Shown piece after piece: positions 23,818-32,346 of a stretch of DNA of 38,243 nt (the first letter of the stretch is position 1; the number at the start of each line of letters is the position of its first letter). Made by a program: the position numbers and the translations under genes. The notes beneath the pieces are model-generated. The model saw nothing but the letters and a program-made list of their open reading frames with translations. It was not told where the DNA came from and ran no database searches. Source of the stretch: a virus; the IMG/VR virus record IMGVR_UViG_3300010413_000087, positions 1 through 38,243 of that record; one strand, given 5' to 3'.

Positions 23818-24678
23818 ATGCATGACTTTGAGGACTATACAACTACAGATCTCGGGGATGTGCCTGCGTACATCCCCCGCTACGCTATCGGGTGCCCCGG
23901 GTCACCGACGGCCGCGATGATGCGCTCGATGGTGCATCTGGAGCGCCCACCGTTGACACCGTTTCTGGATGCCGGTATGGATCTACCTGGGTCGCAGAAG
24001 CTCGACATCGCATCGGCGCGGAACCACTTGGTCGAGATGTTCCTGACGGCGCATGAAAAGCACGACTGGCTCCCCGAGCCACTCAATTGGTTGCTGATGG
24101 TGGATGGTGACGCAGTGCTGCATCCCCAAACGTTGCGCCGGCTAGCATCATGGAATAAGGCAGTAGTGGGCGCGCTATGCGTCACACGGTATAAGCCCTA
24201 CCAGCCCGTCGTATACCGGGGACTGGCTACCGACCGTGGCGGCGACATGCGGTCGCACTACATCCAATGGCAGGAGGTGCGACAGTGGGTCATGGATCAT
24301 CCTGCACTTGTGACCCTAGCCGGTTACTCGCTACTCGAGCCGGCACCCGAGGATAGCCTGCATCCTGTCGACTGGACAGGCTCCCACACCTTTCTGGTGC
24401 ATCGCACGGTATTCGAGGCTGTGCCGGCACCGTGGTTTGAGGTGGCCAGTAAGATCCGCTATGGCAGCGGGAGCGACCGGTTGTTCTTCGAGAAGGTCAA
24501 CGCGCATGGCTTCCAGACGTATGTGGACTACTCGGTGGTCGCTGGACATGATGCCCGTAGTACGCTGGGGATGGCAGACTTTATGGCATGGCAATCAATC
24601 AGCATCGCAGAGAGTGGGAACGGTGATCGCCATTGGGTGGGCGACGACATCGTAGAGAGAGCACCCGACGATGGGTAG
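23818..24678 (+). CDS. Glycosyltransferase (GT-A fold, GT2-like)
   Basis: A 286-aa sugar transferase. Residues 62-75 (LDIASARNHLVEMF) carry the Arg/Asn motif that often precedes the nucleotide site. LNWLLMVDGDAVLHPQTL contains the DxD motif, D96-G-D98, which binds a metal ion and nucleotide sugar. Later segments match the family: a WTGSHTFLVHRTVFEAVPAP acceptor region, GSGSDRLFFEKV with a likely acidic catalytic residue, and VVAGHD near residue 254. No membrane span. It sits between the decoration protein and a sulfotransferase. It may glycosylate virion proteins or host surface sugars. The acceptor is unknown. Confidence 0.8.
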   Translation: MHDFEDYTTTDLGDVPAYIPRYAIGCPGSPTAAMMRSMVHLERPPLTPFLDAGMDLPGSQKLDIASARNHLVEMFLTAHEKHDWLPEPLNWLLMVDGDAVLHPQTLRRLASWNKAVVGALCVTRYKPYQPVVYRGLATDRGGDMRSHYIQWQEVRQWVMDHPALVTLAGYSLLEPAPEDSLHPVDWTGSHTFLVHRTVFEAVPAPWFEVASKIRYGSGSDRLFFEKVNAHGFQTYVDYSVVAGHDARSTLGMADFMAWQSISIAESGNGDRHWVGDDIVERAPDDG

Positions 24679-25450
24679 CCCGTTCTTTGTGGTGGGCAGC
24701 GGGCGATGTGGGACGCTATCGATGGCACTGACGCTGAGTCAGCATCCCCGACTGTGTGCCATCCACGAACCCTACATCGACCTTATCGAAGCGTCGTACA
24801 GGCGGCTCGGGGATCTTGATTGGGGAACAGACCGGGACGGGCGCACAAACGTCTATGAGTATCTTCGGACGGTATGCCCACTGCCGGCTGGACCGCAAAG
24901 AGTTGGCATCGTAGACCACGCTCTGGCCAATCTCATCGGGGATATCGGCCGAGCCTTTGGCCACAATACTCAGGTGGTGTGGCTTGTGCGGGATGGTCGC
25001 AGGGTGGTGGCCTCGGGGATGGGCAGGGGTTGGTACACACAGAAGGAGAGGCTATACCCCCCGCACGAGTGGGCGAAGTATCGGTGGCGGGGTGACCTGG
25101 CGGGCGACGTCGACGAGCAGACGTGGAACGACATGGGCCCATTCGCCCGCAATTGCTGGTACTGGAGTGCCGTGAACCAGCGTATCCGTACGGGATTGGC
25201 AGAGGCGAGTGCCTTTGTACGCTGGCGCAAGGTACATCTAGAGACGCTGACGTCTGAGGTTGTTGATGATCTGCATTGGTGGCTAGGGGTCGAACCCCTT
25301 CGCGTTCCTGTAGCAGTCTCCAACACAGGCGGCAAGGCTGTGGAGAAATGGCAGCCAGAGAACTGGTCGGACGAGTACAAAGAGACATTTGAGCGATGGT
25401 GCGGCGAAGAGATGGAGCGGTTGGGATATCCGCTCGCCGAGGAGGAGTGA
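24671..25450 (+). CDS. Sulfotransferase (PAPS-dependent)
   Basis: A 259-aa protein overlapping the glycosyltransferase stop by 8 bases. G9-S-G-R-C-G-T15 is the 5'-phosphosulfate-binding loop, followed by the helix LSMALTLSQHP. VVWLVRDGRRVVASG (103-116) is the 3'-phosphate-binding strand, with R107 and S115 in the expected places. A Trp-rich region and LETLTSEVVDDLHWWLGVEP follow as in bacterial sulfotransferases. It should transfer sulfate from PAPS to a sugar or tyrosine hydroxyl. The overlap with the sugar transferase suggests they act in sequence on one glycan. Acceptor unknown. Confidence 0.82.
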   Translation: MGSPFFVVGSGRCGTLSMALTLSQHPRLCAIHEPYIDLIEASYRRLGDLDWGTDRDGRTNVYEYLRTVCPLPAGPQRVGIVDHALANLIGDIGRAFGHNTQVVWLVRDGRRVVASGMGRGWYTQKERLYPPHEWAKYRWRGDLAGDVDEQTWNDMGPFARNCWYWSAVNQRIRTGLAEASAFVRWRKVHLETLTSEVVDDLHWWLGVEPLRVPVAVSNTGGKAVEKWQPENWSDEYKETFERWCGEEMERLGYPLAEEE

Positions 25451-25451
25451 C

Positions 25452-25844
25452 ATGGGCGGAGAGGCAATCGTCGATCAGCGCAAAACGTACACGCTGACAG
25501 ACATGGTGGATATCAGCGAGGACACGGTCAACTCTGTTGGTGTAGAGCTTATGGGCAGGCCTATCCTGGGGCTGGTGATGCCGGCAATGAACGGCACGAC
25601 CCCCGAGGTCAATGTCGAGATTAGCGTGGATCTGGGTAGTACATGGTTCCCGCTACTGGATGCGGACGGTGCGACCGAGGCGATCTCTATCACAGCTAGC
25701 GGGACTGCGTTTGCGGTAAGCTCGGATGATCTGTCACCATTGGCAGCGTATTGCGGTGGAGAGCACAGCTACGTACGGGTGAGGCTTACCGTGGATACTG
25801 CCCAGACGGCCGACCGCACCGTGACATGGGTACTGTGCGGGTAG
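25452..25844 (+). CDS. Small beta-rich structural protein
   Basis: A 130-aa protein starting at ATG 25452, with GAGGAG a few bases upstream. It is beta-rich throughout (TYTLTDMVDISEDTVNSVG, TPEVNVEISVDLGSTWFPL, YVRVRLTVDTAQTADRTVTW). The pattern suits a small virion or fibre domain, perhaps a lectin-like sandwich. It directly follows the sulfotransferase. No catalytic residues are visible and I do not recognise the family. Confidence 0.65.
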   Translation: MGGEAIVDQRKTYTLTDMVDISEDTVNSVGVELMGRPILGLVMPAMNGTTPEVNVEISVDLGSTWFPLLDADGATEAISITASGTAFAVSSDDLSPLAAYCGGEHSYVRVRLTVDTAQTADRTVTWVLCG

Positions 25845-25851
25845 TGCTTCG

Positions 25852-26283
25852 GTGGCGATAGCCGGTGGATTGGTACGCCTCGGGGTCGGGCCACTGGGTA
25901 TCATCACGATCTCGGTACTCGGTGTAAGAGATGCGGAGATCGGGGATGTCGGGTACACGACCGTCGAAGTGCGGTTTACCGGGGATGTCAACTCACCTAC
26001 TGCTGACTATGTCTCGGGTGTGACAATACGCGTCAATGCTATTGTACGGGGCATAGCAAGCGGCACTCGCCAGCCTGACAACTCGCTGGTCTACTACGTT
26101 CTGGTAAGCCAGGTCGACGTCAACGATACTTTGACCTGGGAGTATGACTCACTTCTCGGTGACATGGAGGATGCGTTTGGCAATCCTCTGGGGGACGTCC
26201 CGGCCACCGGTTGCTCCAACTGGGTCGGGAGCCATCTGTACTTTGACACTGAGGACGACTGCGTGTGGGTAGCGGCAGTATGA
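25852..26283 (+). CDS. Ig-like/SwmB-type domain protein
   Basis: A 143-aa protein with a GTG start. Residues 1-16 (VAIAGGLVRLGVGPLG) share the GGLV-R/K-LGVG motif with the lectin-like gene at 29948. Residues about 30-130 have the order of a bacterial Ig-like or SwmB domain: TTVEVRFTGDVNSPTADYVSG, SLVYYVLVSQVDVNDTLTW, then DMEDAFGNPLGDVP. Such domains appear on fibres and surface adhesins. There is no obvious ribosome binding site, so it may be translationally coupled to the previous gene 7 bases away. Confidence 0.6.
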   Translation: MAIAGGLVRLGVGPLGIITISVLGVRDAEIGDVGYTTVEVRFTGDVNSPTADYVSGVTIRVNAIVRGIASGTRQPDNSLVYYVLVSQVDVNDTLTWEYDSLLGDMEDAFGNPLGDVPATGCSNWVGSHLYFDTEDDCVWVAAV

Positions 26284-26528
26284 AAAAATTCCAGGTCAGC
26301 ATAGCACTATGGTGGGATGACCAGTGGCGGGCCAATCTGAGACGCAGCTGGAAAACTCGGCGCTATTGGCTAGCGAAAGTGCCGGCAAGTTCTGCCAGGG
26401 GCAGGGTCGTAGCGCTGCAGTTCGGCGCCTACACTGTAAAGCTGTCGTTCGAGGGCACAGAGACGAGGGAGCAGGCCCAGCAGCGTATGCGCGGTCGGCA
26501 GAAAGTAAGACGGAGGAAACGTGGCTAA
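26280..26528 (+). CDS. Small basic hypothetical protein
   Basis: An 82-aa protein that begins ATGA over the previous stop codon and ends 8 bases inside the next gene, so it is doubly coupled. It is strongly basic, with 8 Arg/Lys in its last 14 residues (RMRGRQKVRRRKRG). The core is a possible beta domain (KKFQVSIALWWDDQW, VVALQFGAYTVKLSFEG). A nucleic-acid or polyanion contact is possible. Function unknown. Confidence 0.6.
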   Translation: MKKFQVSIALWWDDQWRANLRRSWKTRRYWLAKVPASSARGRVVALQFGAYTVKLSFEGTETREQAQQRMRGRQKVRRRKRG

Positions 26529-28515
26529 CATCAAGGTTAAAGATCATGATGCCAATGCCCGGTATTTGAAAGCGACCGGAGCCGGCACAGACTTAGACCC
26601 GCATGTCACCGAGCACGAGTCGGTCCAGGGGACACACGATGACTTGAACTGTAACGCCAACCTGCAGGTCGGGGATGCGGACGTCGGTGGTGGCAATCCG
26701 GTCCCCGTGTCCGATGCTGGGGGGAGTCTTACGGTCGACAACGCAGCGCTGGCAGTGGTGGGGGGTGGAGCGGAGGCCTCGGCGCTGCGGGTGACGCTAG
26801 CCAGCGACAGTACGGGGGTAGTATCGGTCGACGACAACGGGGGGAGCATCACCATCGATGGCGCGGTCACAGTGGGGGATGGTGGGACTGCGCTCGAGGT
26901 CCAGGGGGATGCCGCTGAGGATGCAGCTGCAGCCGGCAATCCTATTCTGGCTGGTGGGCGCTACGATGCGACTCCCCGAACCCTCGACGATGGGGACGTG
27001 GGCGCTCTTGCCCTGGATGCAGACGGTGCGCTGCAGGTCAGCGATGGTGGCGACAGTCTGACGGTCGACAACGCAGCGCTGGCAGTGGTAGGGGGTGGCG
27101 TGGAGGCCTCGGCGCTGCGGGTGACGCTGGCCAGCGACAGTACGGGGGTAGTATCGGTCGACGACAACGGGGGGAGCATCACCATCGATGGCGCGGTCGA
27201 TATCGGTTCCGCTCTGCCGGCAGGAGCCAACCAGATCGGCTCCGTCATCGTCGACGATATTGAGGATGGCGCCGGCGACTCGGTGATGGATGCGGTCAAT
27301 GATGCCATCAGGGTCAACGTGGTGGCGGGGTCGGGCTCCGGTGTAAGCCACGTCGACGATGCTGCGTTCACGGTGGCCAGTGACGATGTCGTGCCGGTAG
27401 CGGGGGTCTACCAGTCCAGTCCAGACAGTGTAGACGACGGAGACGCCGGCGCTGTGCGGATGACGGCCAAGAGGGTGCTCTTTGTGACCCACGAGACGCC
27501 CAACGGCGACTCGATGGTCGACGACGGCAATGACGCACTGAAGGTCAACGTGGTGGCGGGGTCGGGCTCCGGTGTAAGCCACGTCGACGATGCCCCGTTC
27601 TCGGTGGGTAGTGATGATGTCGTACCTATCGCCGGCGTATTCGACGACACATCGCCAGACTCGGTTGATGAGGACGATGCTGGCGCTGTGCGAATGAGCG
27701 GCAACCGCAATCTCTATGTGCAGGTACGCGATGCGGCAGGCAACGAGCGGGGCTTGAACGTGGATGCCTCGGGCAATATCGGGGTTACCGATGCCGGGGG
27801 TGCTCTTACCATCGATGGTGCGGTCACAGTGGGGGATGGTGGGACTGCGCTCGAGGTCCAGGGGGATGCCGCTGAGGATGCAGCTGCAGCCGGCAATCCT
27901 GTTCTGGCTGGTGGGCGCTATGATGCGACTCCCCGAACCCTCGACGATGGGGACGTGGGCGCTCTTGCCCTGGATGCAGACGGTGCGCTGCAGGTCAGCG
28001 ATGGTGGCAACAGTCTGACGGTCGACAACGCAGCGCTGGCAGTGGTAGGGGGTGGCGTGGAGGCCTCGGCGCTGCGGGTGACGCTGGCTAGCGACAGTAC
28101 GGGGGTGGTATCGGTCGACGACAACGGGGGGAGCCTCACCGTCGACGGGACCGTGGCTGTGTCACAGGCGCCGGCGACGAGCGGTGGATACACCATCTAT
28201 AGAGACATCGACCTCGACGAGACGGGCATCAGCGTCAAGGGGTCGGCGGGGCAGATATACGGGTGGTTCATGCACAACAAAGCCGCGTCTACCCTGTACG
28301 TCAAGTTCTACAATTCTTCCGGGGCTCCTACAGTAGGCACCGATACTCCGATTCTCACCATCCCGATACCGGCCGGTGCTAGCGCGAACGTGGAGTTCCT
28401 CGGGGGCATTGCCTGCAGTAGTGGTATCGGCATCGGTTGCACCACCGGGGTGGCGGACAACGACACGGGCGCACCTGGCGCCAACGAGATGATCGTCAAT
28501 GTGTTCTACAAGTGA
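26521..28515 (+). CDS. Repetitive tail fibre/host-recognition protein
   Basis: A 664-aa protein with a GTG start and GGAGG upstream. The N-terminus (ANIKVKDHDANARYLKATG) begins like phage fibre proteins that attach by their first residues. Residues about 55-545 are repeats of SLTVDNAALAVVGGG, ASALRVTLASDSTGVVSVDD, TVGDGGTALEVQGDAAED and TPRTLDDGDVGALALDADG, with at least three rounds and strongly acidic, Gly/Ala-rich strands of a beta-helix or trimeric fibre. The last 100 residues form a separate beta domain (GQIYGWFMHNKAASTLYVKF), probably the binding tip. Repeat copies are nearly identical at DNA level. The receptor is unknown. Confidence 0.75.
   Translation: MANIKVKDHDANARYLKATGAGTDLDPHVTEHESVQGTHDDLNCNANLQVGDADVGGGNPVPVSDAGGSLTVDNAALAVVGGGAEASALRVTLASDSTGVVSVDDNGGSITIDGAVTVGDGGTALEVQGDAAEDAAAAGNPILAGGRYDATPRTLDDGDVGALALDADGALQVSDGGDSLTVDNAALAVVGGGVEASALRVTLASDSTGVVSVDDNGGSITIDGAVDIGSALPAGANQIGSVIVDDIEDGAGDSVMDAVNDAIRVNVVAGSGSGVSHVDDAAFTVASDDVVPVAGVYQSSPDSVDDGDAGAVRMTAKRVLFVTHETPNGDSMVDDGNDALKVNVVAGSGSGVSHVDDAPFSVGSDDVVPIAGVFDDTSPDSVDEDDAGAVRMSGNRNLYVQVRDAAGNERGLNVDASGNIGVTDAGGALTIDGAVTVGDGGTALEVQGDAAEDAAAAGNPVLAGGRYDATPRTLDDGDVGALALDADGALQVSDGGNSLTVDNAALAVVGGGVEASALRVTLASDSTGVVSVDDNGGSLTVDGTVAVSQAPATSGGYTIYRDIDLDETGISVKGSAGQIYGWFMHNKAASTLYVKFYNSSGAPTVGTDTPILTIPIPAGASANVEFLGGIACSSGIGIGCTTGVADNDTGAPGANEMIVNVFYK
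26725..28155 (+). repeat. Nested direct repeats inside the fibre gene
   Basis: A 144-bp unit occurs at 26725-26868, 27055-27198 and 28012-28155. The first of a longer pair runs 26851 to about 27181 and returns 957 bp later at 27808 to about 28138, with only a handful of base differences. Spacing and unit lengths are multiples of three, so loss or gain of a unit keeps the frame. This is a substrate for homologous recombination and for assembly error. Confidence 0.9.
27312..27593 (+). repeat. 51-bp direct repeat pair in the fibre gene
   Basis: A 51-base sequence at 27312-27362 recurs exactly at 27543-27593, 231 bp (77 codons) apart. It encodes VNVVAGSGSGVSHVDDA in both places, inside a different repeat family from the 144-bp unit. 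It indicates that the central section of the fibre also expanded by duplication. Confidence 0.9.
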
Positions 28516-28521
28516 GGTGAC

Positions 28522-29946
28522 ATGGCCCGACCTGCAGCTGACATCCGCGCAATCATCCAAGAGCGTCACCCGGGTGCCGTAGTCGTCGACCGTGGTCCTG
28601 GCTGGATCCGTCATCACTACGGTGGGCAGCAGTTCAACTGGACAGGCCTGTGCGGTGGGAAGCTGCATTTCGGGGATGGACCGTACGACGAGGACACGGA
28701 AATAGACACTGCCTGGGTGCCGGCGGACCCCGTGCTAGACCAACCGTGGCTATGGAAGGTAGAACAAGCCGGCTACAATCTCTATGCTCTCCCCGGGACA
28801 GACGAGTTCAACGCAGGCCAGATTCTACGCTACGTGCATCCCGACTCAGGGCAGGACGTTACGTTCCAGCCGATGCAGATCCAATGGCGCAACACCATCG
28901 GGCAGATCGCGCCAGTCGGAACCCCCCAGGATGAGGACGTTGTTCTGGGCGAAGACACACTGAGTTGGGATGGCGCGTTCGGTCCCGGGCTCAATTTCGT
29001 CTGGGAGGCCCAGACGACCCAGTTGGCCAAGCAGTTGGAGATAGCGAGTCTGGCAGCACTAGGCACCGAGCCACCAGCGTGGATGGACCCCGATGGCCTT
29101 AGCTTGGTTCTTCAGTTCATGTTTCAGGTATCCAATGATGTCCAGATCTGGATTGATGGCCAGGTCTGGGACAAGGCCTCGCCGAGGATCACCGGCGCGG
29201 CAGTGGAGTTCCGGGCTGGAGATACGCCACTCTGGTGGTTTCGCGCAGCCAACGCTACCGACTGGAATGGCAGTCAGGTGTCCGGGGAGATGGGGTTCGA
29301 CAGGCAGACGCCCAAGAATTTGCTCGTCGACGTGCGGATCCCGTGGTCCTGGCTACAGGTGGCGACCTATCCGGTCTATGTCGACCCTACAGTGAATGAG
29401 GTGGTCGGTGCAAGTGCCGATGATGCCCAGGAGAGCACCGTCGGGTTCGTGACCATTGATGGGTCATATCTGGCCTGTAGCCAGTCTGGTGCGTGGGCCG
29501 GCGCCAGGTTTCAGACGGTCGCAGTGGAGGGTACGTGCAATAGCGCAACGTTCTGGATATGGTGCGCTAACGCTTCTAACGATGACCCTGACGTGGTGAT
29601 CTACGCAGAAGATGAGGATGACACGGCAGCATATAGTGCAGGATCCACTTCGGATATCTCGGGTAGGAACTATACGTCCGCGTCTACCGTGTGGCAGGCT
29701 AGCGGTATCGGCACTGGGTATGTCGCAGCCCCTGACCTGGCCGACGAAGTGGGGGAGGTACTCGCCAGGCCGGGATGGGCGTCAGGCAATGATATGTGCA
29801 TAGCGTACGCAGGACAATCGAGTAGTCCATTCACCGTCAATGCGTGGGACGGGAACCCGACACGATGTCCGAAGCTGGATATTGATTACACAGGCACAGG
29901 TGGCGCGGCACTACAGCTATTGGCGCTACTCGGGGTAGGGGAGTGA
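28522..29946 (+). CDS. Large beta-rich virion/adhesin-like protein
   Basis: A 474-aa protein with GAGGTGA before the ATG. It contains Trp-rich beta regions (GGQQFNWTGLCGGKLHFG, WVPADPVLDQPWLWKVEQAG, VWEAQTTQLAKQLEIASL) and the motif TYPVYVDPT near residue 290, a junction I have seen in large bacterial surface and phage structural proteins. The C-terminal 180 residues form a further beta domain (FWIWCANASNDDPDVVIYAE) and end LQLLALLGVGE. It lies between the fibre and a lectin-like gene, so a receptor-binding or tail-spike role is the favoured reading. No catalytic motif seen. Confidence 0.65.
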   Translation: MARPAADIRAIIQERHPGAVVVDRGPGWIRHHYGGQQFNWTGLCGGKLHFGDGPYDEDTEIDTAWVPADPVLDQPWLWKVEQAGYNLYALPGTDEFNAGQILRYVHPDSGQDVTFQPMQIQWRNTIGQIAPVGTPQDEDVVLGEDTLSWDGAFGPGLNFVWEAQTTQLAKQLEIASLAALGTEPPAWMDPDGLSLVLQFMFQVSNDVQIWIDGQVWDKASPRITGAAVEFRAGDTPLWWFRAANATDWNGSQVSGEMGFDRQTPKNLLVDVRIPWSWLQVATYPVYVDPTVNEVVGASADDAQESTVGFVTIDGSYLACSQSGAWAGARFQTVAVEGTCNSATFWIWCANASNDDPDVVIYAEDEDDTAAYSAGSTSDISGRNYTSASTVWQASGIGTGYVAAPDLADEVGEVLARPGWASGNDMCIAYAGQSSSPFTVNAWDGNPTRCPKLDIDYTGTGGAALQLLALLGVGE

Positions 29947-29947
29947 T

Positions 29948-30628
29948 ATGGCATCAGGTGGAGGATTGGTCAAGCTAGGGGTAGGCCGGCCGGGGGGGTC
30001 TGCAGGGTGGTGGGATCTTCTCGGCAGCGGTGACTGCGTCTGGGCGGCTTACAGAGCGAGAGGCGCAGCGACCTTCAATTCCAGCCTGCTGGATCTGAGC
30101 GGCAATGGCAATCATGCTGTGGATCCCGGGTTGGCAGCTACGCCCGCATGGGATACGGTACGGGGGTGGAAGTTCGACGGTGCAGCGACCTATCTGCAAA
30201 CGACTTTCACACCAGAGAGCGACCAGTCGCAGACAATCATCGCCCAGTTCGGAAACGCTGATACCACCGATGGCAACCGTGCTGTATGTGGCATGTACAA
30301 TGAGAACAGTCGTCGTTTTGGCCTACTTGTCGTGACGGTAGGCAACGGTGTAGCCTATTGGAATGGCGTGGAGGTGAGGGTAGCGCCGGTGTTATCCGCA
30401 GGCAATCTCTGCGTGGCGGGCACCAGGGGCTACCGCAATGGGACAGTAGAGGGAGCTTCTATCGGAACGTATACCTCTGCGCCGTCACGAGCGGTGTACA
30501 TGGGGTGCGTCAACTGGGGGTCGCCTGCAATGTGGCTGCAGGTGGATCTGTACGCACTTGCAATATACGACTGCGTGTTGACTGCTCCGCAGGTCGCAGC
30601 GATTGCGGCAGCGATGGCAGTGCTATAG
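29948..30628 (+). CDS. LamG/concanavalin-like lectin protein
   Basis: A 226-aa protein beginning 1 base after the previous stop. The N-terminal motif GGGLVKLGVGRPGG resembles that of the gene at 25852. The rest follows a LamG-type jelly roll: LLDLSGNGNHAVDPG, GWKFDGAATYLQTTF, SQTIIAQFGNADTTDG, then a C-terminal YALAIYDCVLTAPQVAAIAA helix. The order S/L-D-x-S-G-N-G-N-H and F-D-G-A-x-x-Y is the classical LamG signature. It probably binds host sugars or proteins as part of a tail appendage. Confidence 0.75.
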   Translation: MASGGGLVKLGVGRPGGSAGWWDLLGSGDCVWAAYRARGAATFNSSLLDLSGNGNHAVDPGLAATPAWDTVRGWKFDGAATYLQTTFTPESDQSQTIIAQFGNADTTDGNRAVCGMYNENSRRFGLLVVTVGNGVAYWNGVEVRVAPVLSAGNLCVAGTRGYRNGTVEGASIGTYTSAPSRAVYMGCVNWGSPAMWLQVDLYALAIYDCVLTAPQVAAIAAAMAVL

Positions 30629-30636
30629 GAGGGAGC

Positions 30637-31527
30637 ATGGCAATCACCCTGGAGGATGCGAGAGCAGAGCTAGCCGGCCTAGTCGGTCGGTTCCACAAGG
30701 GGGTCGCGACAGGCGGCGATACTGACGAGATCTTTGACACGGATGGTCTGGCCAGGTTCAACACCGACGAGATCCTGGCCGGTTGTTTGGCCTACATTCG
30801 CGAGGATGCCGGGGGTCTTGGTGCAGCGCCCGAGGGGGAGAGTCGGTGGATTACGGGGTATGACGTCGATTCAAACAGCATAGAACTGGAGTATGACCTC
30901 AGTGCCGCGGTTGCGGTCGATGACATCTACGAGGTGTACCTGGCTCCGCTATCGCTCGACGACTGGGATGCCTGCATCAACGTCGCTATTCGAGAGGCAT
31001 GGCCACAGGTGTGGAGTAGAGAGGTCTACGAGGTGGACAGTACGGGTTCCCTCACCTATATTCTGCCTGAGGATGCGGAGGACGTCGAGTTCGTTAGGTT
31101 GCGTATGCTGGGATCTCGGGCGGGGTTCCCGTCGCAGGTGGTGCCCCACAATGTGTGGGCACTCGACGGTGCCCCAGGCGTTGACGATCTCAATATTCGG
31201 TTTTCAAGGGCGCCCGCTGGGCTTGCGGTGCGCCTCGAGATCCACTATAAGGGGCGTTACGCGGAGTTAGCCGCGGGAGAAGAGACGGATCTAGACGTGC
31301 CGTATCTCATGATGGCAGCGAGAGCGGAGGTCTATGCGCTACTGGCTGCACACGCTTCGAAGCTCGACCGTGCAGCTATGGAGCAATTCAGACGGCGGGA
31401 GATGGCGCTCGGCCTGCGGGAAGAAGTGAATAATTTCAGCCAGATGGCAGCGTACTGGAACCAGCAGGCGCAAGAGCGGCGGGACCGACTGTGGCGAGAA
31501 CTGACAGGTGTAGCGCTGGGAGGCTAG
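30637..31527 (+). CDS. Adaptor-like virion protein A
   Basis: A 296-aa helical and beta protein with GGAGGGAG before ATG 30637. Residues 1-60 are helical (MAITLEDARAELAGLVGR). The middle contains DDIYEVYLAPLSLDDWDACIN, then IREAWPQVWSREVYEVDS. The C-terminal third is helical (YLMMAARAEVYALLAAHAS). It is clearly paralogous to the next gene (same LEDA start, APLSLD-x-WD-x-CIN motif, AWP-x-VW-x-RE-x-Y). Size and position before the tail hub suggest a head-tail adaptor/connector. No search confirms it. Confidence 0.6.
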   Translation: MAITLEDARAELAGLVGRFHKGVATGGDTDEIFDTDGLARFNTDEILAGCLAYIREDAGGLGAAPEGESRWITGYDVDSNSIELEYDLSAAVAVDDIYEVYLAPLSLDDWDACINVAIREAWPQVWSREVYEVDSTGSLTYILPEDAEDVEFVRLRMLGSRAGFPSQVVPHNVWALDGAPGVDDLNIRFSRAPAGLAVRLEIHYKGRYAELAAGEETDLDVPYLMMAARAEVYALLAAHASKLDRAAMEQFRRREMALGLREEVNNFSQMAAYWNQQAQERRDRLWRELTGVALGG

Positions 31528-31530
31528 CAT

Positions 31531-32346
31531 ATGGCAACGACAATACCTCTAGAGGATGCGAGGACACGACTGGCGGAAGAGACGGGGTTGCTGATAGAGG
31601 GGGTGGCGGAGGTAGGGAGCGACACGACGAGTATCATCGACACCGCTCATCTGGAGCATCTCACACGGGATGATGTCCTGATAGGCTGGCTGGCCTATAT
31701 CCGCAGCGCTGGTGCAGCTGTGCCAGAGGGGCAGGCGCGCAGGATCATAGATTTTGCACAAGCGACGAGCGATATCACGGTGGAGTACGCCTACACTGCT
31801 GCGGTTGAAAACGGTGACACCTACGAGGTCTACAAGGCTCCGCTGTCGCTCGACGAATGGGATCTGTGCATCAACCAGGCTATAACGGATGCTTGGCCAC
31901 TGGTCTGGACACGGGAGATATACTCGGCCAGCGTTGTAACGCAGATCTACAATATGCCCGCCGCTGCGGAGGAGGTTATCGGGGTGGTGCTGGGCCGATG
32001 GAGATGGCTCCTACCCCACAGTGAGTGGATCTCCCATGGCGACCCGAGAGATCTGGACGTGGAACTCCTTGTACCGGTCATAGTGGGTCGGGATATCCGC
32101 ATCGTGTACAAGGCGAGGTACCCCGAGTTGGGGGTAGGGGATGCCACTGCGCTGGACGTGGGCTACCTCATGGCGGGCGCGAAGGCACATCTGTACGCGA
32201 CATTGGCTGACTATGCGGGCACACAGACAGACGCCAGCCGATATCTGTCGCTGATGAAACATTGGCAGGAAGTGGCGCACAGGAAGTTGCTCGAGTTGAA
32301 CCGTGCGCTACTATTGCAGGACGGTCCCGGCAAAGATGGCGACTAA
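31531..32346 (+). CDS. Adaptor-like virion protein B (paralogue of A)
   Basis: A 271-aa protein 3 bases after its paralogue. It shares the N-terminal PLEDARTRLAEETG, the central YEVYKAPLSLDEWDLCIN, AWPLVWTREIYSAS and the C-terminal helical part (LDVGYLMAGAKAHLYATL). Differences are spread evenly, so the duplication is old. Two copies with distinct sequences could occupy different positions in the connector or a heteromeric ring. The function is as uncertain as for A. Confidence 0.6.
   Translation: MATTIPLEDARTRLAEETGLLIEGVAEVGSDTTSIIDTAHLEHLTRDDVLIGWLAYIRSAGAAVPEGQARRIIDFAQATSDITVEYAYTAAVENGDTYEVYKAPLSLDEWDLCINQAITDAWPLVWTREIYSASVVTQIYNMPAAAEEVIGVVLGRWRWLLPHSEWISHGDPRDLDVELLVPVIVGRDIRIVYKARYPELGVGDATALDVGYLMAGAKAHLYATLADYAGTQTDASRYLSLMKHWQEVAHRKLLELNRALLLQDGPGKDGD

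Noticed and set aside
26797-27582. 261-codon minus-strand frame with internal repeats
   Set aside because: Its repeats merely mirror the DNA repeats of the fibre gene on the plus strand. It has no suitable ribosome binding site.
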